A stretch of DNA of 64,000 bases from Alkalibacillus flavidus (GTDB lineage Bacteria; Bacillota; Bacilli; Bacillales; Alkalibacillaceae): assembly GCF_040545925.1 (NCBI RefSeq), contig NZ_JBEPMX010000001.1:248001-312000 (forward strand), given 5' to 3'. Under the pieces are notes generated by a model. It was given only the letters and a program-made list of their open reading frames with translations, was not told the origin of the DNA and did no database searches. Positions 1-8,143 of the stretch are shown here, piece by piece. Position 1 is the stretch's first letter, and the number at the start of each line of letters is the position of its first letter. Made by a program: the position numbers and the translations under genes.

Positions 1-1
1 A

Positions 2-1693
2 AAATCACTCGATGATGGCTATCTTGTCGGCTCGCGTGGTTCAGTTGGATCTTCTTTTGTGGCGACGATGATGGAAATTACCGAAGTTAACCCATTACCA
101 CCTCACTATGTCTGTCCAAATTGCCAACATCATCACTTTTTCACGGATGGTAGTGTTGGTTCTGGTTTTGACTTGTCGAAAAAAGATTGTGAGAAATGTG
201 GGACACCATATCGTCGTGACGGCCAGGACATTCCGTTTGAAACGTTTTTAGGTTTCAAAGGTGATAAGGTACCGGATATTGACTTAAACTTCTCAGGGGA
301 ATACCAACCCGTCGCGCACCATTATACGAAAGTGTTATTCGGTGATGATAAAGTGTACCGTGCAGGAACTATTGGGACAGTGGCTGAAAAGACAGCATTC
401 GGTTTTGTGAAAGGCTATGCACAAGATCATCAACTGATGTACCGACAGGCTGAAATCGATCGGTTAGTTAAAGGGTGTACTGGAGTCAAACGTACGACGG
501 GCCAACACCCAGGTGGTATCATCGTTGTTCCGGATGATTACGAGATTTATGATTTTTCACCGATTCAGTACCCAGCTGATGACTCGAGCTCGGAATGGCT
601 AACGACACATTTTGACTTCCATTCGATTCACGATAACTTGTTGAAGTTAGATATTCTTGGGCACGATGATCCGACCGTTATACGTATGCTTCAAGACTTA
701 ACAGGACTCGATCCGGAATATGTCCCGACAAATGACCCTGAAGTGATGAAAATCTTCAGTGGTCCTGACGTATTAGGGGTTAGTGAAGATGATATTTTAT
801 GTAAAACGGGAACGCTTGGAGTTCCTGAATTCGGGACGCGTTTCGTTCGTCAAATGCTTGAAGATACGAAGCCATCGAGTTTTGCTGAACTAGTTATTAT
901 TTCAGGTCTATCGCACGGAACCGATGTCTGGCTTGGCAATGCGCAAGAACTGATCAATGATGGTATTTGTGAGATTGGTGATGTTATCGGGTGCCGTGAC
1001 GATATTATGGTTTATTTGTTACAAAAAGGCTTAGAATCGTCGTTAGCCTTTACGATCATGGAATATGTTCGTAAAGGACGTGGCCTTAAAGATGAGTGGA
1101 TCGACGAAATGAAAAAACACGGTGTGCCTGATTGGTATATCGAATCGTGTAAAAAAATTAAATACATGTTCCCGAAAGCACACGCTGCAGCCTATGTATT
1201 AATGGCAGTACGAATTGCATACTTCAAAGTGCATTATCCGATTGAATTTTATGCCGCGTATTTCTCCGTTCGGGCTGATGATTTTGATATTGATACAATG
1301 GTAAAAGGTAGCGACGCCATTAAACAACGTGTAGAAGATATCTTGAATAAAGGGAATGACGCATCACCGAAAGAGAAAAGCTTATTAACTGTTTTAGAAT
1401 TGGCTTTAGAAATGACAATGCGCGGCTATTCATTCCAGTCGGTCGACTTATATCGTTCGGATAGTCAACGCTTTATTGTTGAAGGTGACACGTTAATTCC
1501 ACCGTTTAATGCGATTGATGGACTAGGGACAAATGCGGCCATTAATATCGTGAAAGCACGAGAAGATGGTGAATTTCTATCGAAACAAGATTTACGCGAG
1601 CGTTCACGTATTTCAAAAACGGTATTAGAATATTTAGACCATCACGGTTGTTTAAGTGACCTACCGGATGAAAACCAACTATCATTGTTTTAG
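2..1693 (+). CDS. polC: DNA polymerase III alpha subunit, PolC type (C-terminal part, 5' end outside window)
   Basis: This is the Gram-positive replicative polymerase PolC, which extends both strands at the fork in the cytoplasm. The reading frame is open from base 2, so the start and the N-terminal OB, PHP and exonuclease regions lie upstream of the window; about 563 residues are visible. They include the Cys-rich zinc motif typical of PolC (CPNC near the start, then CEKCG), the palm with PDIDLNFSGEYQ, the GLSHGTDVWLGNAQ segment, and the helix-hairpin-helix region near the end. The protein finishes with QLSLF, a beta-clamp-binding pentapeptide. Similarity to B. subtilis PolC is clear by eye along the whole stretch. 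It sits upstream of rimP-nusA as in Bacillus. Nothing looks broken. Confidence 0.97.
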   Translation, partial: KSLDDGYLVGSRGSVGSSFVATMMEITEVNPLPPHYVCPNCQHHHFFTDGSVGSGFDLSKKDCEKCGTPYRRDGQDIPFETFLGFKGDKVPDIDLNFSGEYQPVAHHYTKVLFGDDKVYRAGTIGTVAEKTAFGFVKGYAQDHQLMYRQAEIDRLVKGCTGVKRTTGQHPGGIIVVPDDYEIYDFSPIQYPADDSSSEWLTTHFDFHSIHDNLLKLDILGHDDPTVIRMLQDLTGLDPEYVPTNDPEVMKIFSGPDVLGVSEDDILCKTGTLGVPEFGTRFVRQMLEDTKPSSFAELVIISGLSHGTDVWLGNAQELINDGICEIGDVIGCRDDIMVYLLQKGLESSLAFTIMEYVRKGRGLKDEWIDEMKKHGVPDWYIESCKKIKYMFPKAHAAAYVLMAVRIAYFKVHYPIEFYAAYFSVRADDFDIDTMVKGSDAIKQRVEDILNKGNDASPKEKSLLTVLELALEMTMRGYSFQSVDLYRSDSQRFIVEGDTLIPPFNAIDGLGTNAAINIVKAREDGEFLSKQDLRERSRISKTVLEYLDHHGCLSDLPDENQLSLF

Positions 1694-1708
1694 ACTTTGT
1701 TACAGTCC

Positions 1709-1854
1709 GTTGTTGATATTGTGATCCGCTGCCGGTGGACGCTTTCCGCGGGCACGGCACGAGCCTCCTCGGAAGAAAAGCGCTTCCTGCGGGGTCTCGA
1801 GACTCGTGCTGTTCCTGCAGGAGTCGGCACCTTCGCTTCTCACAATTTAACAAC
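1709..1854. repeat. GC-rich structured Bacillaceae-type repeat element with imperfect terminal inverted repeats
   Basis: About 145 bases between polC and the rimP promoter are clearly richer in G and C than their surroundings. The ends mirror each other: GTTGTTGATATTGTGA at 1709-1724 and the complement of TCACAATTTAACAAC at 1840-1854, with one indel and one mismatch. Inside there are nested inverted repeats, including GCACGAG/CTCGTGC, the self-complementary TCTCGAGA, and CTGCAG. The core (GGACGCTTTCCGCGGGC, then TTCCTGCAGGAGTCGGC) resembles a dispersed intergenic element I recall from many Bacillaceae genomes. It may be a MITE-like repeat or a structured RNA. No second copy lies in this window, so repetitiveness is from memory, not observed here. 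Confidence 0.6.
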
Positions 1855-1939
1855 TTAGTCCTCTATAATTAAAATCAACATTAAACTTTAACAAAGCCTT
1901 GTTTTAAAACGATCCGTAAACCTGTGTGAAAGACCGAGT

Positions 1940-1968
1940 TTGCAACATGTACCTATTTATGGTATATT
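1940..1968 (+). promoter_or_regulatory. Sigma-A promoter of the rimP-nusA-infB operon
   Basis: TTGCAA at 1940-1945 and TATATT at 1963-1968 are separated by exactly 17 bases. It is the best promoter match upstream of rimP and would give a leader of roughly 170 bases containing two hairpins. Confidence 0.6.
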
Positions 1969-2001
1969 AATTGACAGAGAAGTAAAAGATACGTTTACGA
2001 T

Positions 2002-2036
2002 GAAAGAGTGGGGATTTCCCACTCTTTCCTTTTGTC
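2002..2036 (+). terminator. Leader hairpin followed by T-rich run (attenuator or terminator)
   Basis: GAAAGAGTGGG at 2002-2012 pairs perfectly with CCCACTCTTTC at 2018-2028 and is followed by CTTTTGTC. It lies downstream of the candidate promoter and upstream of rimP, so it would act inside the operon leader. The U-run is short. It could terminate some transcripts starting upstream, or regulate the operon. Confidence 0.5.
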
Positions 2037-2037
2037 T

Positions 2038-2067
2038 GCCCTGCTTACCTCTTAATGACAGCAGGGC
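2038..2067 (+). other. Second leader hairpin before rimP
   Basis: GCCCTGCT (2038-2045) pairs with AGCAGGGC (2060-2067). There is no T-run after it, so it is not an ordinary terminator. It lies about 75 bases before the rimP start, just after the 2002-2036 hairpin. Confidence 0.4.
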
Positions 2068-2143
2068 GATTTAATGTGAAGACAACAGGTCAGACAGCCT
2101 GATAATGCTATACGTGTGAATGATCGAAAAAGGAGGGTATATG

Positions 2144-2614
2144 ATGAGTAACAAAATCGTATCGTTAACTGAAGAGATTGTTCAACCGATTGTTGATGAC
2201 ATGAACTTAGAACTCGTTGATATTGAATTCGTTAAAGAAGGAAAAAACCATTTTTTACGCGTTTATGTCGATAAAGAAGGTGGCGTAGACATCGAGGATT
2301 GCGAACAAGTAAGCGAACGCTTAAGCGAACAACTAGATGAACACGACCCGATTGAGCAAGCGTATTTCTTGGAAGTTTCATCACCTGGTGTTGAACGTAA
2401 GCTGAAGAAACGAGAAGATTTCGAACGATTTGTTGGCTCGTATATGTATGTGAAAACGTACGAACCAATAGATGGGGATAAAGAATTTTGGGGTGATTTA
2501 ATTCAGTTTACAGATGATGAATTAACACTTGAAGTAAAAGTAAAAACTCAAACGAAACAAGTGACGATTCCGTATAAAAAAGTCGCGAATGCACATCTTG
2601 CGGTGCAGTTTTAA
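2144..2614 (+). CDS. rimP: Ribosome maturation factor RimP
   Basis: RimP (YlxS in Bacillus) binds the 30S subunit during its assembly and is needed for correct 16S processing. The 156-residue protein has the usual two-domain layout: an N-terminal alpha/beta domain with ELVDIEFVKEG and the conserved LEVSSPGVERKL segment, then a C-terminal SH3-like beta barrel. Length and order match the family. An upstream in-frame ATG at 2120 is unlikely because the AGGAGG ribosome-binding site lies after it at 2131-2136; the ATG pair at 2141 and 2144 follows it, and 2144 gives a 7-base spacing. It heads the operon with nusA and infB, as in most Firmicutes. Confidence 0.95.
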   Translation: MSNKIVSLTEEIVQPIVDDMNLELVDIEFVKEGKNHFLRVYVDKEGGVDIEDCEQVSERLSEQLDEHDPIEQAYFLEVSSPGVERKLKKREDFERFVGSYMYVKTYEPIDGDKEFWGDLIQFTDDELTLEVKVKTQTKQVTIPYKKVANAHLAVQF

Positions 2615-2633
2615 TTTAGGGGAGGTTCGACAG

Positions 2634-3737
2634 TTGAATACAGAATTATTTGAAGCGATGGATCATTTAGCGAACGAAAAAGGAATTGACCGTGACGTAC
2701 TATATGAAGCATTGAATGATGCTCTCATATCAGCTTATAAGAAAAACTTCAATTCAAAAACGAACGTTCGTGTAGAACTAGATACAGATCACAACACGAT
2801 GAAGGTGTTCTCACGCCGTGTTGTCGTTGATGAAGTAGAGGATGACGATTTAGAAATCAATTTAGATGACGCTAAAGCAATCGATCCATCATATGAAGAA
2901 GAAGATGTTGTTGAACAGGAAGTTACACCACGTGATTTTGGTCGGATTGCAGCTCAGGCAGCTAAACAAGTTGTGACGCAACGTGTTAGAGAAGCAGAGC
3001 GCGGAGTCATTTATAACGATTTCGTTGACCGATTAGACGACATTATCATTGGGACAGTACAACGGGTTGATAACCGGTATTTATACATCCATTTAGGTAA
3101 AGTGGAAGGGAAACTACCTATAAACGAAGTAATGCCTGGTGAATCATACCAAGTCCATGACCGAATCAAAGTCTATGTGACGAAAGTTGACAATACGAGC
3201 AAAGGCCCACAAGTTTATGTGTCACGGACACACCCAGGGTTACTTAAACGTTTGTTTGAAATTGAAGTACCAGAGATCTATGAAGGTATTGTCGATATTA
3301 TGTCAGTGTCACGTGAAGCGGGTGACCGTTCTAAAATTAGTGTGCATGCAGATGACCCAGAAATTGATCCAGTTGGTTCATGTGTTGGTCAACGCGGGCA
3401 ACGTGTGCAAACTGTCGTTGATGAATTAAACGGCGAAAAAATCGATATTGTTCATTATTCGGAAGACCCAGTCGTCTATATTTCGAATGCTTTAAGTCCA
3501 TCTAAAGTTATCGATGTTTTAGTTGATGAAGAAGAACACGCAACGACTGTCATCGTGCCTGACGACCAATTATCATTAGCTATTGGTAAGAAAGGGCAAA
3601 ACGCTCGTTTAGCAGCTCGCCTTACGGGGTGGAAAATTGACATCAAAAGTGAATCTGAAGCAAACGATGATGGTGTGTTAGATGAATCCGAGGATAACGT
3701 CGCGTCGGAGGATATCGAACTAGATGACGAACAATAA
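2634..3737 (+). CDS. nusA: Transcription termination/antitermination factor NusA
   Basis: NusA binds RNA polymerase and nascent RNA and modulates pausing, intrinsic termination and antitermination. The 367-residue protein shows the N-terminal polymerase-binding domain, then an S1 domain (GTVQRVDNRYLYIHLGKVEG), KH1 (PVGSCVGQRGQRVQ) and KH2 (LAIGKKGQNARLAARLTGW), and an acidic tail. It lacks the C-terminal acidic repeats of enteric NusA, as expected for Firmicutes. The start is taken as TTG at 2634, preceded by GGGGAGG at 2619-2625; the open frame extends further upstream into rimP without another good ribosome site. It lies 19 bases after rimP. Confidence 0.96.
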   Translation: MNTELFEAMDHLANEKGIDRDVLYEALNDALISAYKKNFNSKTNVRVELDTDHNTMKVFSRRVVVDEVEDDDLEINLDDAKAIDPSYEEEDVVEQEVTPRDFGRIAAQAAKQVVTQRVREAERGVIYNDFVDRLDDIIIGTVQRVDNRYLYIHLGKVEGKLPINEVMPGESYQVHDRIKVYVTKVDNTSKGPQVYVSRTHPGLLKRLFEIEVPEIYEGIVDIMSVSREAGDRSKISVHADDPEIDPVGSCVGQRGQRVQTVVDELNGEKIDIVHYSEDPVVYISNALSPSKVIDVLVDEEEHATTVIVPDDQLSLAIGKKGQNARLAARLTGWKIDIKSESEANDDGVLDESEDNVASEDIELDDEQ

Positions 3738-3752
3738 AAGGGGGAGATGACG

Positions 3753-4025
3753 TTGGCTAAACAAAAAAAACAACCTCTACGAAAATGTGTCGTCACACAA
3801 GAAATGTTTCCTAAACAAGAGCTGATTCGTGTCGTTCGAAATAAGGAAGGCGACGTATTCATCGATGAAACGGGCAAACAAAATGGCCGTGGCGCGTATT
3901 TAAGCAAAGATGCGAAGACGATTGAGAAAGCCAAGCAATCGAAAGCATTGAACCGTCACTTAAATGCAGACATTGATGATACATTATATGATGAACTCTT
4001 CCGTTATGTAGGTGAGTCTTCATGA
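3753..4025 (+). CDS. rnpM: RNase P modulator RnpM (YlxR family)
   Basis: This is a 90-residue basic protein of the YlxR (DUF448) family. The conserved opening LRKCVVTQE and the following NGRGAYLSKD segment identify it. In B. subtilis the protein has been shown to bind the RNase P RNA and modulate RNase P activity, hence the name RnpM. The preferred start is TTG at 3753, six bases after a GGGGGAG ribosome site at 3740-3746; the ATG at 3747 is too close to that site. Its stop codon overlaps the next gene's ATG (ATGA at 4022-4025), which indicates translational coupling in the nusA-infB operon. Confidence 0.9.
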   Translation: MAKQKKQPLRKCVVTQEMFPKQELIRVVRNKEGDVFIDETGKQNGRGAYLSKDAKTIEKAKQSKALNRHLNADIDDTLYDELFRYVGESS

Positions 4026-4324
4026 GTCAAGCTTATTTGAACTTTCTCGGTTTAGCCAACCGTGCTCGTAAACTAGTTTTCGGCGAAGAAAACATTGTTG
4101 AAAGTATTCGTCAACAACAAGCAAAACTAGTCTTAATTGCACAAGATGCATCGGATAATACGACGAAAAAATTAACCGATAAATGTCAAAGTTATCACGT
4201 ACCGTACGCGATCGTGACTGATCGCCAAACGCTATCCCAAGCGATAGGTAAAGACGGGCGTGTTGCCATTGCGGTAACAGATCAAGGTTTTGCGACGAAG
4301 CTAACTGAAATGTTATCGGAATAA
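4022..4324 (+). CDS. ylxQ: L7Ae-family K-turn RNA-binding protein YlxQ
   Basis: This 100-residue protein belongs to the ribosomal L7Ae/L30e/S12e family, which binds kink-turn RNA. Visible family features are the N-terminal NFLGLANRARKLVFGEE segment, the KLVLIAQDASDNT strand and turn, and an IGKDGRVAIAVTD stretch. B. subtilis YlxQ binds K-turns, but its cellular target is not settled. It overlaps rnpM by four bases and precedes infB by 17 bases, the usual place for this gene in Firmicutes. Confidence 0.9.
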   Translation: MSQAYLNFLGLANRARKLVFGEENIVESIRQQQAKLVLIAQDASDNTTKKLTDKCQSYHVPYAIVTDRQTLSQAIGKDGRVAIAVTDQGFATKLTEMLSE

Positions 4325-4341
4325 TATTCGGGGGTGAATGT

Positions 4342-6495
4342 ATGAAAAAAATGCGCGTATACGAATATGCCAAACAACAGAACGTATCCAGTAAAGAAGT
4401 CATTAATAAATTAAAAGATCTAGACGTTGAAATTTCTAATCATATGTCAACAATTACGGAGAATACCATTCGACAATTAGACGAAATCTATCAGCCAAAA
4501 CAACAAGAAGAAACAAAACAGACAGAACAACCTAAACAACAATCATCAAAACAAAACAACCAACAAAATCAACAGAACCAGAAGAATCAAAAGGGGCAAC
4601 AGAACCAAAAGAATCAATCTAATAATCAAAAACAAAATCAACAGAAAAACAATCAACAAAAACCAAACAATAAGCCTAACCAAAAACGTTCTAAACAAAA
4701 TAATAAGAAACAAAAAGGGCAGTCTAAACAACAAACACAAGAGACGCCTGAAAAAATTACGTATCAAGGGTCTCTTACAGTTGGTGAATTAGCTGATAAG
4801 TTAAACAAAGATTCGTCTGAAATCATTAAGAAATTAATGATGTTAGGTGTTATGGCAACAATCAATCAGCAATTGGATTCAGAAACGATTGAACTAATTT
4901 GTGATGATTATGGAATTGAAGTTGAAGAAGAAATCGTTGTTGACCAAACAGACATCAATAACTATATCCAAGAAGATGCTGAAGAAGACTTAGGTGTACG
5001 TCCAGCGATTGTCACGATTATGGGTCACGTCGACCATGGTAAGACAACGTTACTCGATTCGATCCGTGAAACGAAAGTGACAGAAGGTGAAGCGGGCGGT
5101 ATTACACAGCATATTGGTGCATACCAAATCGAACAAGATAATAAAGAAATTACGTTCTTAGATACGCCAGGTCACGCAGCTTTTACAAGTATGCGTTCTC
5201 GTGGTGCGCAAATCACAGACATTGCGATCTTAGTCGTAGCAGCAGATGATGGTGTTATGCCACAAACAGTTGAAGCGATTAACCACGCGAAAGCAGCAGA
5301 AGTTCCGATTATTGTCGCTGTCAACAAAGTCGATAAAGAAGGCGCAGATGCCAGCCGTGTCATGCAAGAATTGACGGAGTATGAGTTAGTACCAGAAGAT
5401 TGGGGCGGTGAAACGATTTATGTGCCTCTATCTGCCTTGAAAGGTGAAGGTATTGATAACTTAGTCGAAATGATTAACCTTGTGGCTGAAGTTGAAGAGC
5501 TTAAAGCTAACCCTAATAAAGAAGCAAACGGCACAGTCATTGAAGCGCAATTGGAAAAAGGCCGCGGCAGTGTTGCGACATTACTCGTTCAAAATGGTAC
5601 GTTAAACAAAGGTGATTCATTAGTCGTTGGTAAACATTACGGTAAAGTTCGTGCGATGACCAATGATGTCGGTAAATCCGTCTCTAAAGCTGGTCCATCA
5701 ATGCCTGTAGAGGTCATCGGGCTTAACGGTGTTCCACAAGCTGGTGATCAGTTCCTCGTATTTAAAGACGATAAGCAGGCGAAACACATTGCACAGATCC
5801 GTGAACAAAAAGAACTTGAAGAACAACGTGAATCGACTGGTAAGATTAATGTCGATGAATTGTTCGAACAGATTAAGCAAGGCGACTTAAAAGAGATTAA
5901 TGCCATTGTTAAAGCTGACGTACAAGGCTCAGCTGAAGCCGTTGCGTCATCGTTACGTAAGATTGAAGTTGAAGGGGCTAAAATTAATATTATCCACACA
6001 GGTGTTGGTGCGATTACAGAATCAGATATTATTTTAGCGTCTGCATCAAACGGTCTAGTGATTGGCTTTAACGTCCGTCCAGACAACAATGCGAAGCGTG
6101 CTGCTGAGAATGAAGGCGTCGATATTCGCTTACATCGCATCATTTATAAAGTAATCGAAGAAATGGAAGCTGCCATGAAAGGTATGCTCGACCCAGTATA
6201 TGAAGAAAAAGTGATCGGTCAAATCGAAGTGCGTGAAACATTTAAAGTATCAAAAATTGGTACGATTGCAGGGGCATATGTCACAGATGGTAAAGTGACG
6301 CGGAACTCTGGTGTACGTGTGATTCGTGACGGCATCGTACAATTCGAAGGTGAAATTGACTCGCTAAAACGTTTCAAAGATGACGTTAAAGAAGTTCAAC
6401 AAAACTACGAATGTGGTATTACGGTTAAAAACTATAACGACATTAAAGAAGGCGACATCATTGAAGCCTTTATTATGGAAGAAGTTGAACGCTAA
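4342..6495 (+). CDS. infB: Translation initiation factor IF-2
   Basis: IF-2 is the GTPase that brings fMet-tRNA to the 30S subunit and promotes subunit joining. The 717-residue protein has the N-terminal IF2-N domain (MRVYEYAKQQ), then a long low-complexity stretch of Gln, Asn and Lys at about residues 52-135, a second IF2-N domain (LTVGELADKLNKDSSEIIKKL), and the G domain. The P loop GHVDHGKT is at about residues 228-235, followed by DTPGHAAF and NKVD. The beta-barrel and C2 initiator-tRNA-binding domains follow. The start has a GGGGGTG ribosome site. The linker is unusually Gln/Asn-rich rather than charged. The stop is immediately followed by the ylxP ATG. Confidence 0.97.
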   Translation: MKKMRVYEYAKQQNVSSKEVINKLKDLDVEISNHMSTITENTIRQLDEIYQPKQQEETKQTEQPKQQSSKQNNQQNQQNQKNQKGQQNQKNQSNNQKQNQQKNNQQKPNNKPNQKRSKQNNKKQKGQSKQQTQETPEKITYQGSLTVGELADKLNKDSSEIIKKLMMLGVMATINQQLDSETIELICDDYGIEVEEEIVVDQTDINNYIQEDAEEDLGVRPAIVTIMGHVDHGKTTLLDSIRETKVTEGEAGGITQHIGAYQIEQDNKEITFLDTPGHAAFTSMRSRGAQITDIAILVVAADDGVMPQTVEAINHAKAAEVPIIVAVNKVDKEGADASRVMQELTEYELVPEDWGGETIYVPLSALKGEGIDNLVEMINLVAEVEELKANPNKEANGTVIEAQLEKGRGSVATLLVQNGTLNKGDSLVVGKHYGKVRAMTNDVGKSVSKAGPSMPVEVIGLNGVPQAGDQFLVFKDDKQAKHIAQIREQKELEEQRESTGKINVDELFEQIKQGDLKEINAIVKADVQGSAEAVASSLRKIEVEGAKINIIHTGVGAITESDIILASASNGLVIGFNVRPDNNAKRAAENEGVDIRLHRIIYKVIEEMEAAMKGMLDPVYEEKVIGQIEVRETFKVSKIGTIAGAYVTDGKVTRNSGVRVIRDGIVQFEGEIDSLKRFKDDVKEVQQNYECGITVKNYNDIKEGDIIEAFIMEEVER

Positions 6496-6774
6496 ATGAT
6501 TGGCTACGCTTATGTAGAATGCATGCTCTATGATGTTCAATCGTTAAAAGCAAAACGGTCTGTCATTAAACAGGCGATGCACCAAGCTACTAAGCATTTA
6601 AATGTCAGTATTACAGAAATTGATTATCACGATTTGTGGCAACGCACAGCTTTCGAGATCGCTTGTGTATCAAAAGATCAAGTGCTAGCTGAGCAATTGC
6701 TACAAGACGTGATTAGTCGAATCGATTCGCGTTCAGACTTAGATATTACCACTGTGCAATATGAATGGTTGTAA
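6496..6774 (+). CDS. ylxP: DUF503 family protein YlxP
   Basis: This is a 92-residue member of the DUF503 (YlxP) family. The opening YAYVECMLYDVQSLKAKRSV and the central HDLWQRTAFEIACVS are family hallmarks. It is almost always found between infB and rbfA in Bacillaceae, as here. Its biochemical role is not established; proximity suggests a part in ribosome assembly or translation, which is inference. The ATG follows the infB stop directly, with no gap, so it is probably translated by coupling. Confidence 0.88.
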   Translation: MIGYAYVECMLYDVQSLKAKRSVIKQAMHQATKHLNVSITEIDYHDLWQRTAFEIACVSKDQVLAEQLLQDVISRIDSRSDLDITTVQYEWL

Positions 6775-6799
6775 TAGTGGAAGTAAGAGGTGAATGGTT

Positions 6800-7147
6800 A
6801 TGAGTGATTTACGTGCTAATCGTGTTGCCGAACAAATGAAAAAAGAATTAGGCGATATTATATCACGCAAAATTAAAGATCCACGTGTCGGATTCGTCAC
6901 CGTCACCGACGTTCATGTAACAGGTGATTTACAACAAGCTAAAGTATTTATTTCGATTTATGGTGATGATGCGCAACAAGAAGAAACGCTTGTTGGTCTT
7001 GCGAAATCTAAAGGGTTTATTCGGTCTGAAATCGGTCAACGAATCCGTTTAAGAAAAACACCTGAGATTTCCTTCGAAATCGATGAAGCAATTGAATACG
7101 GTAATCGGATCGAATCAATATTAAAAGATTTGAATAATGAATCATAA
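6800..7147 (+). CDS. rbfA: 30S ribosome-binding factor RbfA
   Basis: RbfA is a KH-like cold-shock protein that binds the 30S subunit and helps the late maturation of 16S rRNA. The 115-residue product has the family start SDLRANRVAEQMKKEL, the central VGFVTVTDVHVTGDLQQAKV strand, and the terminal IEYGNRIESIL. The frame contains an ATG at 6794, but AGAGGTG at 6786-6792 gives good spacing only to the ATG at 6800. It follows ylxP closely. Confidence 0.94.
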   Translation: MSDLRANRVAEQMKKELGDIISRKIKDPRVGFVTVTDVHVTGDLQQAKVFISIYGDDAQQEETLVGLAKSKGFIRSEIGQRIRLRKTPEISFEIDEAIEYGNRIESILKDLNNES

Positions 7148-7155
7148 AGACAGTC

Positions 7156-7185
7156 AAAAGGGTAGGCGACGGTGTCTATCCTTTT
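7156..7185 (+). terminator. Possible hairpin between rbfA and truB
   Basis: AAAAGGGTAG (7156-7165) can pair with CTATCCTTTT (7176-7185) with a G-U pair. The following bases (ATCTGTG) are not a real U-run, so it is a weak or partial terminator within the operon. Confidence 0.35.
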
Positions 7186-7216
7186 ATCTGTGTACATAGT
7201 TAACGAGGTGCATTGA

Positions 7217-8128
7217 ATGGACGGCATTATTCCACTTTGGAAACCGAAAGGCATGACATCACACGATTGTGTCGGAAAATTACGCGGTATTTTACAAACG
7301 AAAAAAATTGGCCATACAGGTACATTAGACCCGGATGTCGAGGGTGTCCTTCCTATGACAGTTGGTAAAGCGACTAAGTTGACATCATTCATTACGGATC
7401 ATGCTAAAACGTATTTAGCAGAAGTGTCACTAGGGCAACAAACAGCGACAGAAGATCGCGCAGGGGAAGTTGTTCGATCGACACCTGTTTCAGATGACCT
7501 TACTATTGCTGATTGTCAATCTGTCTTAAAGCAATATAAAGGTGAGATTAGACAAATTCCACCGATGTATTCAGCAGTTAAAGTAAATGGCATGAAATTA
7601 TATGAATATGCGCGAGAAGGTTTAAGTGTTGAACGACCAGTTCGTGATATTAAGATTTATGACATAGAATGTGTAGACGACCAATTAAATCGCTATGATG
7701 AAACAGACGTCCGTTTTTCATTCCGCGCAACGTGTTCAAGTGGTACTTATATTCGTACGTTGTGTGTTAATATTGGAGAAACAATCGGTTATCCAGCCCA
7801 TATGTCACATTTAGTTCGGGAACAGGCAGGAACGTTTGAACGTCATGAGACGGTTACCTTTGAACAATTAGAAGCAGCTAAAGAAGCGGGAGAGGTTGAA
7901 ACTTATATTGTGAACCCTCGTCGTACATTAACGCAATTGCCTGTGTATAAAGCACCTGATCAAGACATCATTCGATTTAAGCATGGACAAGTACTAACCA
8001 TTCCCGATAGACTAAAAGAAACAACGTTATTTCGTGTTGAAACAAAAGATGGAGATTTAATCGCTTTATATCAACCTCATCCATCGAAAACAAATCTAAT
8101 GAAGCCGTATAAAGTGTTACATACGTAA
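7217..8128 (+). CDS. truB: tRNA pseudouridine(55) synthase TruB
   Basis: TruB makes pseudouridine 55 in the T loop of tRNAs. The 303-residue protein opens with GIIPLWKPKGMTSHDCV and carries the catalytic motif GHTGTLDPDVEGVLP, with the catalytic aspartate at residue 38. Later segments RQIPPMYSAVKVNGMKLYEYAR and CSSGTYIRTL are also diagnostic, and a short C-terminal PUA-like region follows. GAGGTG at 7204-7209 is the ribosome site. Length is normal. It is followed after 15 bases by ribF, as in B. subtilis. Confidence 0.96.
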   Translation: MDGIIPLWKPKGMTSHDCVGKLRGILQTKKIGHTGTLDPDVEGVLPMTVGKATKLTSFITDHAKTYLAEVSLGQQTATEDRAGEVVRSTPVSDDLTIADCQSVLKQYKGEIRQIPPMYSAVKVNGMKLYEYAREGLSVERPVRDIKIYDIECVDDQLNRYDETDVRFSFRATCSSGTYIRTLCVNIGETIGYPAHMSHLVREQAGTFERHETVTFEQLEAAKEAGEVETYIVNPRRTLTQLPVYKAPDQDIIRFKHGQVLTIPDRLKETTLFRVETKDGDLIALYQPHPSKTNLMKPYKVLHT

Positions 8129-8143
8129 AGAAGGTGGACAGAC

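Noticed and set aside
1542..1853. Minus-strand open frame of about 100 codons over the polC end and the GC-rich repeat
   Set aside because: It arises from the stop-poor GC-rich repeat and runs antisense to polC; no ribosome site and no family resemblance.
4546..4767. Minus-strand frame encoding a Leu/Ile-rich, membrane-like peptide
   Set aside because: It is the complement of the Gln/Asn/Lys repeats of infB, which gives Leu/Val/Phe codons on the other strand; an artefact of low complexity.
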